Source: an uncultured Eubacteriales bacterium (GTDB taxonomy: Bacteria > Bacillota > Clostridia > Christensenellales > Aristaeellaceae). From it: a DNA stretch of 64,000 nucleotides. The stretch spans positions 1 to 64,000 of the forward strand of contig CADBEB010000009.1 of the NCBI GenBank assembly GCA_902793605.1, given 5' to 3'. Made by a program: the position numbers and the translations under genes. Positions 17,461 to 25,649 of this stretch are shown one piece after another. The notes beneath the pieces are model-generated. The model saw only the letters and a program-made list of their open reading frames with translations, was not told the origin of the DNA and made no database searches. Each line of letters opens with the position of its first letter. Position 1 is the first letter of the stretch.

Positions 17461-19754
17461 AGCAGCGCCCTCTGGATTTTGCCGGACACGGTCTTGGGCA
17501 GTTCATCCCTGAACACAACGATCCGGGGATACTTATACGGCGCAGTATGCTGCTTGACGTAGTTCTGGATTTCTTTCTTCAGTTCCTCCGTGGGTTCGGT
17601 TCCCTTGGTCAGCACAACGCTTGCCTTAACCACCTGGCCGCGGACCTCGTCCGGCGCCGCGCTGACGCCGCACTCCAGCACGTAAGGCAGTTCCATGATC
17701 ACGCTCTCGATCTCGAAAGGTCCGATCCGGTAGCCACTGGACTTGATCACGTCGTCCGCGCGGCCGACATACCAGTAGAAGCCGTCCTCATCGCACCAGG
17801 CCAGGTCGCCGGTATGGTACCAGCCGTCGTGCATGACTTCCTTCGTCTTCTCCTCATCCCGGTAATACATCTGGAACAGGCCGATCGGGATCCCCTTCGA
17901 GATATCCACGCAGATCTCGCCCGGCGTACCGGCAGGCACCGGATTGCCTTCGGGATCCAGCAGCTCGACATGGTAGATCGGTGCCACCTTGCCCATGGAA
18001 CCCAGCTTGTGATCCGCGCCGGCCAGGTTGCCGATGATCATGGTGCTCTCGGTCTGTCCGAAGCCCTCCATGATCTGCAGGCCGGTCTGCTTCTCGATCT
18101 GCCGGAAGACCTCGGGGTTCAGTGCCTCGCCCGCGCTGGTCGCGTGGGTCACGGAGCTCAGGTCGTATTTGCTCAGGTCCTGCTTGATCAGCATCCGCCA
18201 CATCGTTGGCGGCGCGCAGAACGTGGTGATATGATACTTTGCGAACAGCGGCAGGATGTCCGCCGCGTCAAAGCGGTCAAAATCGTAGATGAACAGGGCC
18301 GCCTCGCACAGCCACTGGCCGTAGATCTTGCCCCAGCCTGCCTTGGCCCAGCCGGTATCGGAGATCGTCAGGTGCAGGCCGTTCGGGTTCACGCAGTGCC
18401 AGTACTTGGCGGTGTGCAGATGGCCCAGGGGGTGCTTGAAGCTGTGCGCCGCGATCTTGGGATAGCCCGTCGTGCCGGACGTGAAGTACATCAGCATCAG
18501 GTCATCGCCGCAGGCGGAATCCTCGGTCCGGTGATAATGGGTGGAATACATCTGGTACTCTTCGTCGAAGTTGTGCCAGCCTTCCCGCTCTCCGTTCACA
18601 ATCAGCTTCAGTTCCAGGCACGGCGCATCCTTCGCTGCCAGTTCGGCCTGGTGCGCCGTATCCCCGTCCGCGGTGCAGATGATGGCCTTGACCCCCGCCG
18701 CGTTGAAGCGGTATTCGAAGTCGTGTTCCTGCAGCTGAGCCACCGCCGGGATCGCGATCGCGCCGATCTTCTCCAGACCGAGGATCGCGAACCAGAACTG
18801 GTAGTGCCGCTTCAGCACGAGCATCACGCGGTCGCCCTTTTTGATGCCCAGTGCCTTGAAGTAGTTGGCGCAGCGGTTGGAAGCCCGTTTGATATCGTTG
18901 AAGGTAAAGCGGCGCTCAGTCTTTTCGTGATCCAGGTGGAGCATCGCCAGTTTGTTCGGCACTTCCTCCGCGATGGCGTCCATGACGTCAAAGGCAAAGT
19001 TGAACTTCTCCGTATTCTTGAAGGTGATCTTCACAGGTGTGCCGTTCTCGTCCTTCACCACGTCCGCGAACCGGTGCCATACGCGGGTACGGCCGTTCTC
19101 CGCCGGGAATTCCTGCAGCGCGGTGCCGGGCATCGCCTTTTCGGGTGTCAGCTCCGGAATCGGCGCACCGGTCGGGTTCAGGACGATCGCGTAGAACAGG
19201 CAGTCCTTTCCGCCCACAGCGATCATCCCGTGAGGCGTACCGGAATCGTAGTAGATCGAGTCGCCGGGATTCAGCACGCTGATATGTTCGCCGACCTGCA
19301 CCTTCAGCTGGCCTTCGATGACGATATCGCACTCCTGGCCCTCATGGGTCGTCAGTTTGATATCCTCCTTTTCCGTCTCGGCGCTGTAGGCCGCCTGCAC
19401 GTACAGGGGCTCGGCGATCCGGTTCCGGAAGGAAGCCGCCATGTTGTAATAGATCATGTCGTGGGCTTCTTCAATCCGCTGTCCTTCTCCCCGCCGGGTC
19501 AGGGTAAAGGAATTCAGGTTCGGACTGGAACCCTCGATGATATCCCCGACGTCCACGCCGAAAGCGAGTGCACAACGGTAAAGGAACGCGAAGTTCAGGT
19601 CCGACCGGCCCATCTCGCAGTCGATGTATTCCTGCTCGGTCACACCGGTCTTGTTCGCCATCTCGGCGATCGTGAAGTTCTCGATCTCCCGCAGCTCCCT
19701 GATCCGGTGAGCCATCTCCTGAATCTTGTAATTCAGCCCTGTCATCTGCGCCAT
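17457..19754 (-). CDS. XRE-cupin-AMP-binding (acyl-CoA synthetase-like) fusion
   Basis: The 765 residues have three parts. An XRE helix-turn-helix lies at ~8-65 (IRELREIENFTIAEMANKTG) and a cupin at ~100-180 (VLNPGDSIYYDSGTPHGM). An adenylate-forming domain (~200-765) follows, with MYFTSGTTGYPK, GFGQTE, HTGDLAW, a hinge GRADDVIKSSGYRIGPFEIE and catalytic Lys in KTVSGKIQ. It most resembles medium-chain or aryl acyl-CoA synthetases, which activate a carboxylic acid with ATP and load it on CoA. The HTH-cupin part suggests ligand sensing or autoregulation. I start at ATG 19754 (AAGGAG about 12 bases upstream); upstream in-frame sequence is leader RNA. A T-box leader controls the gene. Confidence 0.88.
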   Translation of the reverse strand: MAQMTGLNYKIQEMAHRIRELREIENFTIAEMANKTGVTEQEYIDCEMGRSDLNFAFLYRCALAFGVDVGDIIEGSSPNLNSFTLTRRGEGQRIEEAHDMIYYNMAASFRNRIAEPLYVQAAYSAETEKEDIKLTTHEGQECDIVIEGQLKVQVGEHISVLNPGDSIYYDSGTPHGMIAVGGKDCLFYAIVLNPTGAPIPELTPEKAMPGTALQEFPAENGRTRVWHRFADVVKDENGTPVKITFKNTEKFNFAFDVMDAIAEEVPNKLAMLHLDHEKTERRFTFNDIKRASNRCANYFKALGIKKGDRVMLVLKRHYQFWFAILGLEKIGAIAIPAVAQLQEHDFEYRFNAAGVKAIICTADGDTAHQAELAAKDAPCLELKLIVNGEREGWHNFDEEYQMYSTHYHRTEDSACGDDLMLMYFTSGTTGYPKIAAHSFKHPLGHLHTAKYWHCVNPNGLHLTISDTGWAKAGWGKIYGQWLCEAALFIYDFDRFDAADILPLFAKYHITTFCAPPTMWRMLIKQDLSKYDLSSVTHATSAGEALNPEVFRQIEKQTGLQIMEGFGQTESTMIIGNLAGADHKLGSMGKVAPIYHVELLDPEGNPVPAGTPGEICVDISKGIPIGLFQMYYRDEEKTKEVMHDGWYHTGDLAWCDEDGFYWYVGRADDVIKSSGYRIGPFEIESVIMELPYVLECGVSAAPDEVRGQVVKASVVLTKGTEPTEELKKEIQNYVKQHTAPYKYPRIVVFRDELPKTVSGKIQRALL

Positions 19755-19861
19755 GTCCCAAATACACTCCTTCCGAAGAGTCCAGAGGTGCTGACGCGCG
19801 CGGTGCGCGTGCGTTTCCTTGAGGAAGATCTCTGGTCGCGTCCGCAGACGCGAAATCCCTG

Positions 19862-20163
19862 AAAAAAATACTCGTCTCAAAGACTGCTTTGAGACGAGTA
19901 TGAATTCCCATACCCGCGGTACCACTCAAATTGCGGTATAGCTCAACCGCCCCTCACGGACCCCATCAGGTCCTTCGCCCTTACGCGGCGGGATCGGGAA
20001 GGCTCTACTCGCGTTTCCGCTTTCTTCCTTCCGGCTCGGGAGCGACAGCCAACAGGTTCTTCCCGCGGCTCGCACCACCCGCCGCGTCTCTTTCGCCGAA
20101 ACCTGCCGCCCTCTCCTTCAAGGCCTTTACGGGCAGTTTACGCTCTTTCCCCTCGCTTGTCAA
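19862..20163 (-). promoter_or_regulatory. T-box leader (transcriptional)
   Basis: On the minus strand the T-box core TGGTACCGCGGGT lies at 19924-19912. It is preceded by a long structured region containing GGGTGGTGCGAGCC (Stem I loop type) and the AGTAGAGCC linker. It is followed by a 14-bp terminator stem (19901-19888 with 19881-19868) and a run of seven T. Uncharged tRNA binding would let the antiterminator form. I could not fix the specifier codon with confidence: the region after AACCTGTT (near 20053-20045) holds GGC or neighbouring triplets as candidates. The regulated gene is the AMP-binding fusion at 19754. Confidence 0.9.
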
Positions 20164-20169
20164 CGCCAA

Positions 20170-20198
20170 ATTATCCCAACTTGAGCATTTTGAGCCAA
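20170..20198 (-). promoter_or_regulatory. Promoter of the T-box transcript
   Basis: Minus-strand TTGGCT (20198-20193), 17-base spacer, GATAAT (20175-20170), placed just before the 5' end of the T-box leader. Confidence 0.7.
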
Positions 20199-20375
20199 AG
20201 GGATTTATGGGAGTGCTGACGCGCGCGATGCACGAGAGCCACGACTGTGGCTCCGCGGTGTGCGTGCGAATCAATGTGCGTTTCCTTGCGGAAAGTCCCC
20301 TTGTACATCCTTCGTCAAAAATGAAAAAATATCATTTTTGATAGAATAACTTCATCAAATTGTCATGATTCCGGA

Positions 20376-20404
20376 TTGACACTGACCCCCTCTTTTTCTA
20401 TTCT
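20376..20404 (+). promoter_or_regulatory. Sigma-A promoter of guaA
   Basis: TTGACA (20376-20381), 17-base spacer, TATTCT (20399-20404). The leader to the ATG at 20457 is about 45 bases and shows no purine riboswitch. Confidence 0.75.
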
Positions 20405-20456
20405 TTTGGTTGAATTTGATTTCGCAGTACGCAAGCGGTTTGATGGGAGGAAGAAC

Positions 20457-21443
20457 ATGGATAATAACAAGCGTCCGGAAAGCATGGAAAGAATCACCAC
20501 ACCCGAACTGGCCAACGCTTTCATCGATGAACAGGTGAAAGCGATCCGCGCCCAGGTCGGCGGCAAAAAGGTCCTGCTGGCCCTCTCCGGCGGCGTGGAC
20601 AGTTCCGTCGTGGCAGCCCTGCTGATCAAAGCCATCGGCAAACAGCTGGTCGCCGTTCACGTCAACCACGGTCTCCTGCGCAAGGGCGAACCCGAGCAGG
20701 TCATCGAAGTGTTCCGCAACCAGATGGACGCCAACCTGATCTATGTGGACGCCGTGGATCGCTTCCTCGATAAGCTGGCCGGTGTCAGCGATCCGGAGCA
20801 GAAGCGTAAAATCATCGGTGCCGAGTTTATCCGGGTGTTCGAAGAAGAAGCCCGCAAGCAGGACGACATCGCCTTCCTGGCGCAGGGAACGATCTATCCC
20901 GACATCACAGAGAGCGTCGGCGTCAAGGCCCATCACAATGTGGGCGGCCTGCCGGACGACCTGAAGTTTAAGCTGGTCGAGCCCGTCAAACTGCTTTATA
21001 AGGATGAAGTCCGTGTGGTTGGCAAAGCTCTGGGCCTGCCGGACGGTATGGTCTACCGCCAGCCCTTCCCCGGCCCCGGCCTGGGCGTTCGCTGCGTCGG
21101 CGCCATCACCCGGGACCGCCTGGAAGCGCTCCGCGAGGCTGACGCGATCGTCCGCGAAGAAATCGGCAGCCTGCCCGAAGTACCCTGGCAATACTTCTGC
21201 GTTGTTCCGGATTTCCAGTCTACCGGTATCCGCTATGTGGACGGCAAGGGCGAGCGCTACATGGGTTGGGCCGTGATCGTCCGCGCTGTCAACACTGTGG
21301 ACGCCGTCACCGCCACCGTTCCCGAGATCCCCTTCAGCATGCTCTGCCGGATCCGCGACCGGATCATTCAGACCGTGGACGGTGTGAACCGCGTCCTCTG
21401 GGACATCAGCGAAAAGCCCGTCGCCACCATCGAGTTCGAATAA
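20457..21443 (+). CDS. guaA: GMP synthase, ATP-pyrophosphatase subunit only
   Basis: This 328-residue protein has the PP-loop SGGVDS (44-49) and the GMP synthetase C-terminal dimerisation domain (RQPFPGPGLGVRC, then a C-terminus ending PVATIEFE). It converts XMP to GMP with ATP and ammonia. The usual bacterial enzyme is about 510-520 residues and begins with a class I glutamine amidotransferase domain; this one lacks it entirely. GGGAGGAAG gives a clear start at 20457, and upstream sequence is promoter, so it is not a truncated call. It must use free ammonia or a separate glutaminase subunit, as in archaeal split enzymes. No such subunit lies in the window. Confidence 0.9.
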   Translation: MDNNKRPESMERITTPELANAFIDEQVKAIRAQVGGKKVLLALSGGVDSSVVAALLIKAIGKQLVAVHVNHGLLRKGEPEQVIEVFRNQMDANLIYVDAVDRFLDKLAGVSDPEQKRKIIGAEFIRVFEEEARKQDDIAFLAQGTIYPDITESVGVKAHHNVGGLPDDLKFKLVEPVKLLYKDEVRVVGKALGLPDGMVYRQPFPGPGLGVRCVGAITRDRLEALREADAIVREEIGSLPEVPWQYFCVVPDFQSTGIRYVDGKGERYMGWAVIVRAVNTVDAVTATVPEIPFSMLCRIRDRIIQTVDGVNRVLWDISEKPVATIEFE

Positions 21444-21540
21444 AAACATAGGCTTAATGCGTTATGTAGACTGGGCATCCGGGCTTTTGATCGAAAAAAA
21501 ACAGGAAAGAAACTTCCGTTTTGTCTCTGTTATTCCGGAA

Positions 21541-21576
21541 AAAGCCGGATTTGAAAACAAATTCAAATCCGGCTTT
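21541..21576 (+). terminator. Terminator of guaA
   Basis: Near-perfect hairpin: AAAGCCGGATTTGAA pairs with TTCAAATCCGGCTTTT across a short ACAAA loop, ending in a T-run. Confidence 0.85.
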
Positions 21577-21770
21577 TCTGGAATCTTCGATTTTTTCATC
21601 TTCGTCCGATGCATAAAAGTGACTGAATTTACTGCTTATCACATCACAATCCATTCATACAGATAGCATTATTCCGGAAAAAGTCAAATATATAACCTGT
21701 ATCAGATTTCCTTTTTCCGGGATCATTTCCCTGGGGGACAGCGCTACTTCGCTGTCCGCAGGCGGTTGGA

Positions 21771-23888
21771 TTACCATTTTTTAACCATGGTAAAGGTATT
21801 CTGTTCGTTTTTGCGGAAATAGGTGACAAAGTCCATGCTCTTCTTGACCATATAGATTCCCAGGCCGCCGATCCCCCTCTGCTCAGCCATGAGCGTTACG
21901 TCCGGATCCGGTTTCATCAGGGGGTCAAAGGGGACGCCGCTGTCAATCAGGGTGATCCTGGCCGTCCTGGTTTTACCGTCCGCCCTGACCTGGATCGTTG
22001 CCTTCCCGCTCCCCGGTTTGTAGGCATAGCTGGCAATATTGACAAACATTTCCTCGACCGCGATGTCAATCTGCATCTGGGTCTTCATCGGACACTCCGC
22101 TTCCTCCAGTTTCCGGTTCACAAACTCCAGAACCTGTTCCAGGCCGCTGACCTCAGCGTCCAGGATCACTTCGGACGGTGTCGCGCCGGGGCCGAAGTAC
22201 CGGATTCCGAGCATCGTGATATCGTCAAACTGGGGAGCCTCCCCGACAAAGGCGTCGATGGCTTCGCGTACGTTGACAATCGTTTGCGCCGGTGCGGCGT
22301 CCGGATCCCTGTTCAGGGCGTCCAGCATCCGCTCTGCTCCGAACAGCTGGTTATGGACATCCGTGGCTTCAGCAACCCCGTCCGTATAGACAAACAGCGA
22401 ATCGCCCGGATAGAGCTCAAACGAATGTTCACGGAAGCGGATTCCATCCATCACGGCAACTGCCGGGGAATGCTTGTAGATGCTCAGCTCATACCGGCCG
22501 TCGGCCCGGCGGATGGCCGGGTGCTCGTGTCCAGCGTTGGCGGCCATCCCCCTGCCTGTGGACAGCTCGATAATCGCGAGCCAGACGGTCACAAAGAGCT
22601 CCGCCTCGTTTCCGTCGCACAGCTGGATGTTGACGTTATTGAGAATTTCGGAGGGGCTTTCCCCGAGCTGTGCCCGGTTCTTGATCAGGGTTTTCGCGAT
22701 CACCATAAACAGGGCTGCCGGAACGCCTTTGCCACTCACGTCCGCAATCACCATGCACAGATGGTCGTCGTCCACCAGGAAGTAATCGTAAAAGTCTCCG
22801 CCCACTTCCTTCGCGGGGTTCATGCTGGCGTAAATGTCAAAATCGTTCCGTTCCGGGAAGGCCGGGAAAATTCGCGGAAGCATGTCCGCCTGGATCTGTG
22901 TGGCGATGTTCAGCTCGGCGCTGATGCGTTCCTTCTCGGCCGTAACCTTGGTAAGGTTTTTGATGTATTCGCCGAGCCTGGTCTCCATGTCGGCCATCAC
23001 GATGCTCAGGTTCTCCACTTCGTCGCCGGTATGGATGTTCAGGCCGGTAAAGTGGTTTGTTCCCTCTTCATTCCCGTTGTTCTGATACTGGTCTTCGCTG
23101 TATTCCGTGGCGGCCTTGGCCAGCCGGTTGATCGGATCGACCACCCTCCGGCGTGTAAGCCAGGTGATCAGTGCGCTGAGCGCTGCCGTGACCAGGAGCA
23201 GGATCACGCAGAAATTCAGGAGGAAGTTCATCCTGTCCTTCATCACGTCGTTCATGGAGATATCGATCACCACAAAGCCGGTGATGCGCCCGTCCTTTCC
23301 GTGCAGGGGGGCGGCGCCGGAACTGAGCCAGCCGAACTCTTCCGTGTTGGAGATGACAGCTGTGCTGTTGACGAAATTCCTGATATCCTCGTTCGTCATG
23401 CTGTCGTCCAGCGTTCCGGGCGGGCAGTTGGTGTCCGTCTTGTCGGAATCGAGGACGTAGATGGCGGTATGATTCGCCTCGTCCATGGCGATGATCATGG
23501 TCGAGTTCAGGTGGTTTTCCTCGCTGATCTTCTGAAGCTGGCTGCGCATAAACTGCCAGTCGCTTTCCTTTTCCATGTATGCGTATTTTTCCAGGTACGC
23601 CTCGTTCTCGTCCGCAATTTCCTCCGGCGTCAGGGATGAATAAATCCGGTAGACTTCGGAGGTGTAGTGTTCCACCTTGTCCGGATCCAGGATCGCGGCT
23701 GCCGTGCGCGCCAGGTTCACGGTGTTGCTGATATAATGGGCATCCATCGTGGAGGAATAGACGTGGAAGCCGATCAGGATGGCTGTCACGCTCAGAAGCA
23801 GCGCCATGACCAGAATCATGAACAGCATTTTCCTGCTCAGGGAAGATTTCATACGCTTAATTCCGTGGCCCTCTTTGGAAACAGTCAT
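21771..23888 (-). CDS. SpoIIE/RsbU-type phosphatase with HAMP and HATPase domains
   Basis: The 705 residues run as follows: membrane helix (~20-42), extracellular sensor domain (~45-215), second helix, HAMP (~240-300) and a coiled linker. Then come a PP2C/SpoIIE phosphatase (~340-560, with GGDFYDYF, IADVSGKGVPAALF, DGVAEA and FDDITMLGI) and an RsbW-like ATP-binding domain (~575-705, IAVEEMFVNIASYAY and GGLGIYMVKK). SpoIIE-type phosphatases dephosphorylate STAS anti-anti-sigma proteins in partner-switching pathways. The added HATPase suggests phosphatase and switch kinase in one chain. No STAS gene is adjacent. AAGGAGG precedes the ATG; the MATE-HATPase gene ends 15 bases upstream. Confidence 0.92.
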   Translation of the reverse strand: MTVSKEGHGIKRMKSSLSRKMLFMILVMALLLSVTAILIGFHVYSSTMDAHYISNTVNLARTAAAILDPDKVEHYTSEVYRIYSSLTPEEIADENEAYLEKYAYMEKESDWQFMRSQLQKISEENHLNSTMIIAMDEANHTAIYVLDSDKTDTNCPPGTLDDSMTNEDIRNFVNSTAVISNTEEFGWLSSGAAPLHGKDGRITGFVVIDISMNDVMKDRMNFLLNFCVILLLVTAALSALITWLTRRRVVDPINRLAKAATEYSEDQYQNNGNEEGTNHFTGLNIHTGDEVENLSIVMADMETRLGEYIKNLTKVTAEKERISAELNIATQIQADMLPRIFPAFPERNDFDIYASMNPAKEVGGDFYDYFLVDDDHLCMVIADVSGKGVPAALFMVIAKTLIKNRAQLGESPSEILNNVNIQLCDGNEAELFVTVWLAIIELSTGRGMAANAGHEHPAIRRADGRYELSIYKHSPAVAVMDGIRFREHSFELYPGDSLFVYTDGVAEATDVHNQLFGAERMLDALNRDPDAAPAQTIVNVREAIDAFVGEAPQFDDITMLGIRYFGPGATPSEVILDAEVSGLEQVLEFVNRKLEEAECPMKTQMQIDIAVEEMFVNIASYAYKPGSGKATIQVRADGKTRTARITLIDSGVPFDPLMKPDPDVTLMAEQRGIGGLGIYMVKKSMDFVTYFRKNEQNTFTMVKKW

Positions 23889-23903
23889 CTTGCGTCCTCC
23901 TTT

Positions 23904-25649
23904 TTACATTTGAATAATAACCGTGTTGAAGCCCTGGTAATGCCGGTACGAAAAACTGCTGGCTTTTTTTCTGATGGCTGCGATCCCCAGCGCTTCCAGA
24001 TTGGCGTTTTCGTCCATGATATCGCCGTCCAGTTCCATCGCGAGGGGATTGAACGTCTCCGCGTTGTCGCGGATATGAAGGGTGAAAGACCCATCTTCCA
24101 GGGCGACGAGCACAATTTGAATGAACCCGTCCTCTTTGCCCATAAAACCGTTATTCATTGTGGCGACACAGATCTCCTCCATGGCCATCATCGTCATATA
24201 GCGCTGCCCGGGAGAAGCGTCCCAGCGCCCGGCGAAGGCTTCGATCTCTCCCGTAACCCTGGAGATTTCATTGCTGTTGCTGTAAAGCGTCGTACGGAAT
24301 ACCCGCCCGGGATCAAGCTGCTTTTCCTTTACAAAGCGGTACCACACGCCGAACAGGATCAGCGAGACTGCTTCGGAGATCAGATAGAGCAGCCAGAAGC
24401 GCCGCGGAGCCAGGAATGTGAACAGGACGGCCAGGACGATAGGGATCAGGCCGCGAACGACGGAGCGGAACAGGGTGCCCCCGACGTCCTGCTTCGCTTC
24501 ATGGTAATTGGTCAGCAGGATGCCTGCTCCCGCGAGCGGAATGCTCAGGCCGTACAGGCGCAGCGCGTCTCTCCCCTGCTCCAGCAGCGCGGATGTGTCC
24601 ACCCCGAAGAAACGGCAGATTCCTTCAGGAAACAGGCATACAACCAGCGCGAGGATAACCCCCATGGCAACCGAATACTCCAGTCCGAGATTCCTTGCCA
24701 GCTTCATCCCGTTTTCGTTGTGCTCTCCGCTGTATGTGCTGACGACGGGCAGAATTGATTTTGCTACCGCGTCATACAGGTTGATCATAAAATAGGATAC
24801 GCACAGCACGACCTCAAGGATTGCGATTCCGTCGCCGCCGAAAGAGCGCAGCAGCAGTTTGTTGGCGATCAGCAGGAATATCATGCTGAATATAAAACCG
24901 ATCGATGACGCGAAGCCGATACGGAACGAATTCCCCGCCTCGCGGAAATCCGGTTTCAGCTTTGTCAGCCTCAGCGTGCCTTTGCGGCTCAGGATCATCA
25001 GGATGGAAATGGTCATTCCGGTCGTCTGGCCGATTACGGTGGCAAGGGCGGCGCCTTTTACACCCATATGCATAAGGAAGACGAAAACGACGTTTATGAG
25101 AATATCGGTGATATTGCCCGCGGTAAAAGCGACGTTGGCCTCTTTCTCCATGTTGTCAGCCCGGAGGAAAAAGAAGAGGACGTAATTCAGGAAAAGCGCC
25201 GGGGTGCCGATCAGCAGGATGCGAAGATACTCCTGCGCGGCGGCAAAAAGTGCGCTGTCCGACAGATCGGCGCCGAGCAAAGACAGCAGCTGCGGCAGAA
25301 ACAGGTTTCCTGCCGCGGCGATCAGGATTCCGCTTATGGCGGCCACACAAACGACGCCGTGGAACCCGGAAAGCGCCTCCTTACGGCGGCCCTGCGCCAT
25401 GCGTGAGGCGTAACGGACGCTGCCTCCGGTGCCCAGGGCGATCATGATGACGTTGAACACCTCGGCCACAGGCATAACCAGCGCAAGGGCAGCCAGGCCG
25501 ACGGAACCGATGCTGTTTCCGAGCACAAAACTGTCCGCCACGTCGCCGAACGACAGCGCGACGGCGGAAATCAGCGCCGGCAGAAACTGCCTGGAAAACA
25601 TCCGCCTGGTGAAATAGCGGTCGATATCCCGGGTGTTTTCATTCTTCAT
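23904..25649 (-). CDS. MATE-family transporter fused to RsbW-like ATPase domain
   Basis: Residues ~1-440 form a 12-helix MATE (MOP superfamily) transporter, including FGDVADSFVLGNSIGSVGLAAL-type segments and GTGGSVRYASRMAQG. MATE proteins export cationic drugs or metabolites using Na+ or H+. Residues ~445-581 are a cytoplasmic HATPase of the anti-sigma (RsbW) type, with MMAMEEICVATMNNGF (N-box) and a terminal ALGIAAIRKKASSF segment in place of a strict G-box. This fusion is unusual. The ATG at 25649 overlaps the preceding gene by 11 bases, indicating tight operon structure. The ATPase domain resembles that of the phosphatase gene downstream, so the two may share a partner protein. Confidence 0.88.
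   Translation of the reverse strand: MKNENTRDIDRYFTRRMFSRQFLPALISAVALSFGDVADSFVLGNSIGSVGLAALALVMPVAEVFNVIMIALGTGGSVRYASRMAQGRRKEALSGFHGVVCVAAISGILIAAAGNLFLPQLLSLLGADLSDSALFAAAQEYLRILLIGTPALFLNYVLFFFLRADNMEKEANVAFTAGNITDILINVVFVFLMHMGVKGAALATVIGQTTGMTISILMILSRKGTLRLTKLKPDFREAGNSFRIGFASSIGFIFSMIFLLIANKLLLRSFGGDGIAILEVVLCVSYFMINLYDAVAKSILPVVSTYSGEHNENGMKLARNLGLEYSVAMGVILALVVCLFPEGICRFFGVDTSALLEQGRDALRLYGLSIPLAGAGILLTNYHEAKQDVGGTLFRSVVRGLIPIVLAVLFTFLAPRRFWLLYLISEAVSLILFGVWYRFVKEKQLDPGRVFRTTLYSNSNEISRVTGEIEAFAGRWDASPGQRYMTMMAMEEICVATMNNGFMGKEDGFIQIVLVALEDGSFTLHIRDNAETFNPLAMELDGDIMDENANLEALGIAAIRKKASSFSYRHYQGFNTVIIQM

Noticed and set aside
17448..19862. An 804-residue open frame on the plus strand opposite the XRE-cupin-ligase gene
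   Set aside because: No motif is visible, and the minus-strand gene has a T-box, promoter and conserved ANL motifs.
20405..20456. Possible purine riboswitch ahead of guaA
   Set aside because: The leader between promoter and start is only about 45-50 bases and shows no three-way junction elements.
20376..20456. A longer guaA start at TTG 20376
   Set aside because: That TTG is the -35 box of the promoter; the GGGAGG site and conserved sequence favour ATG 20457.
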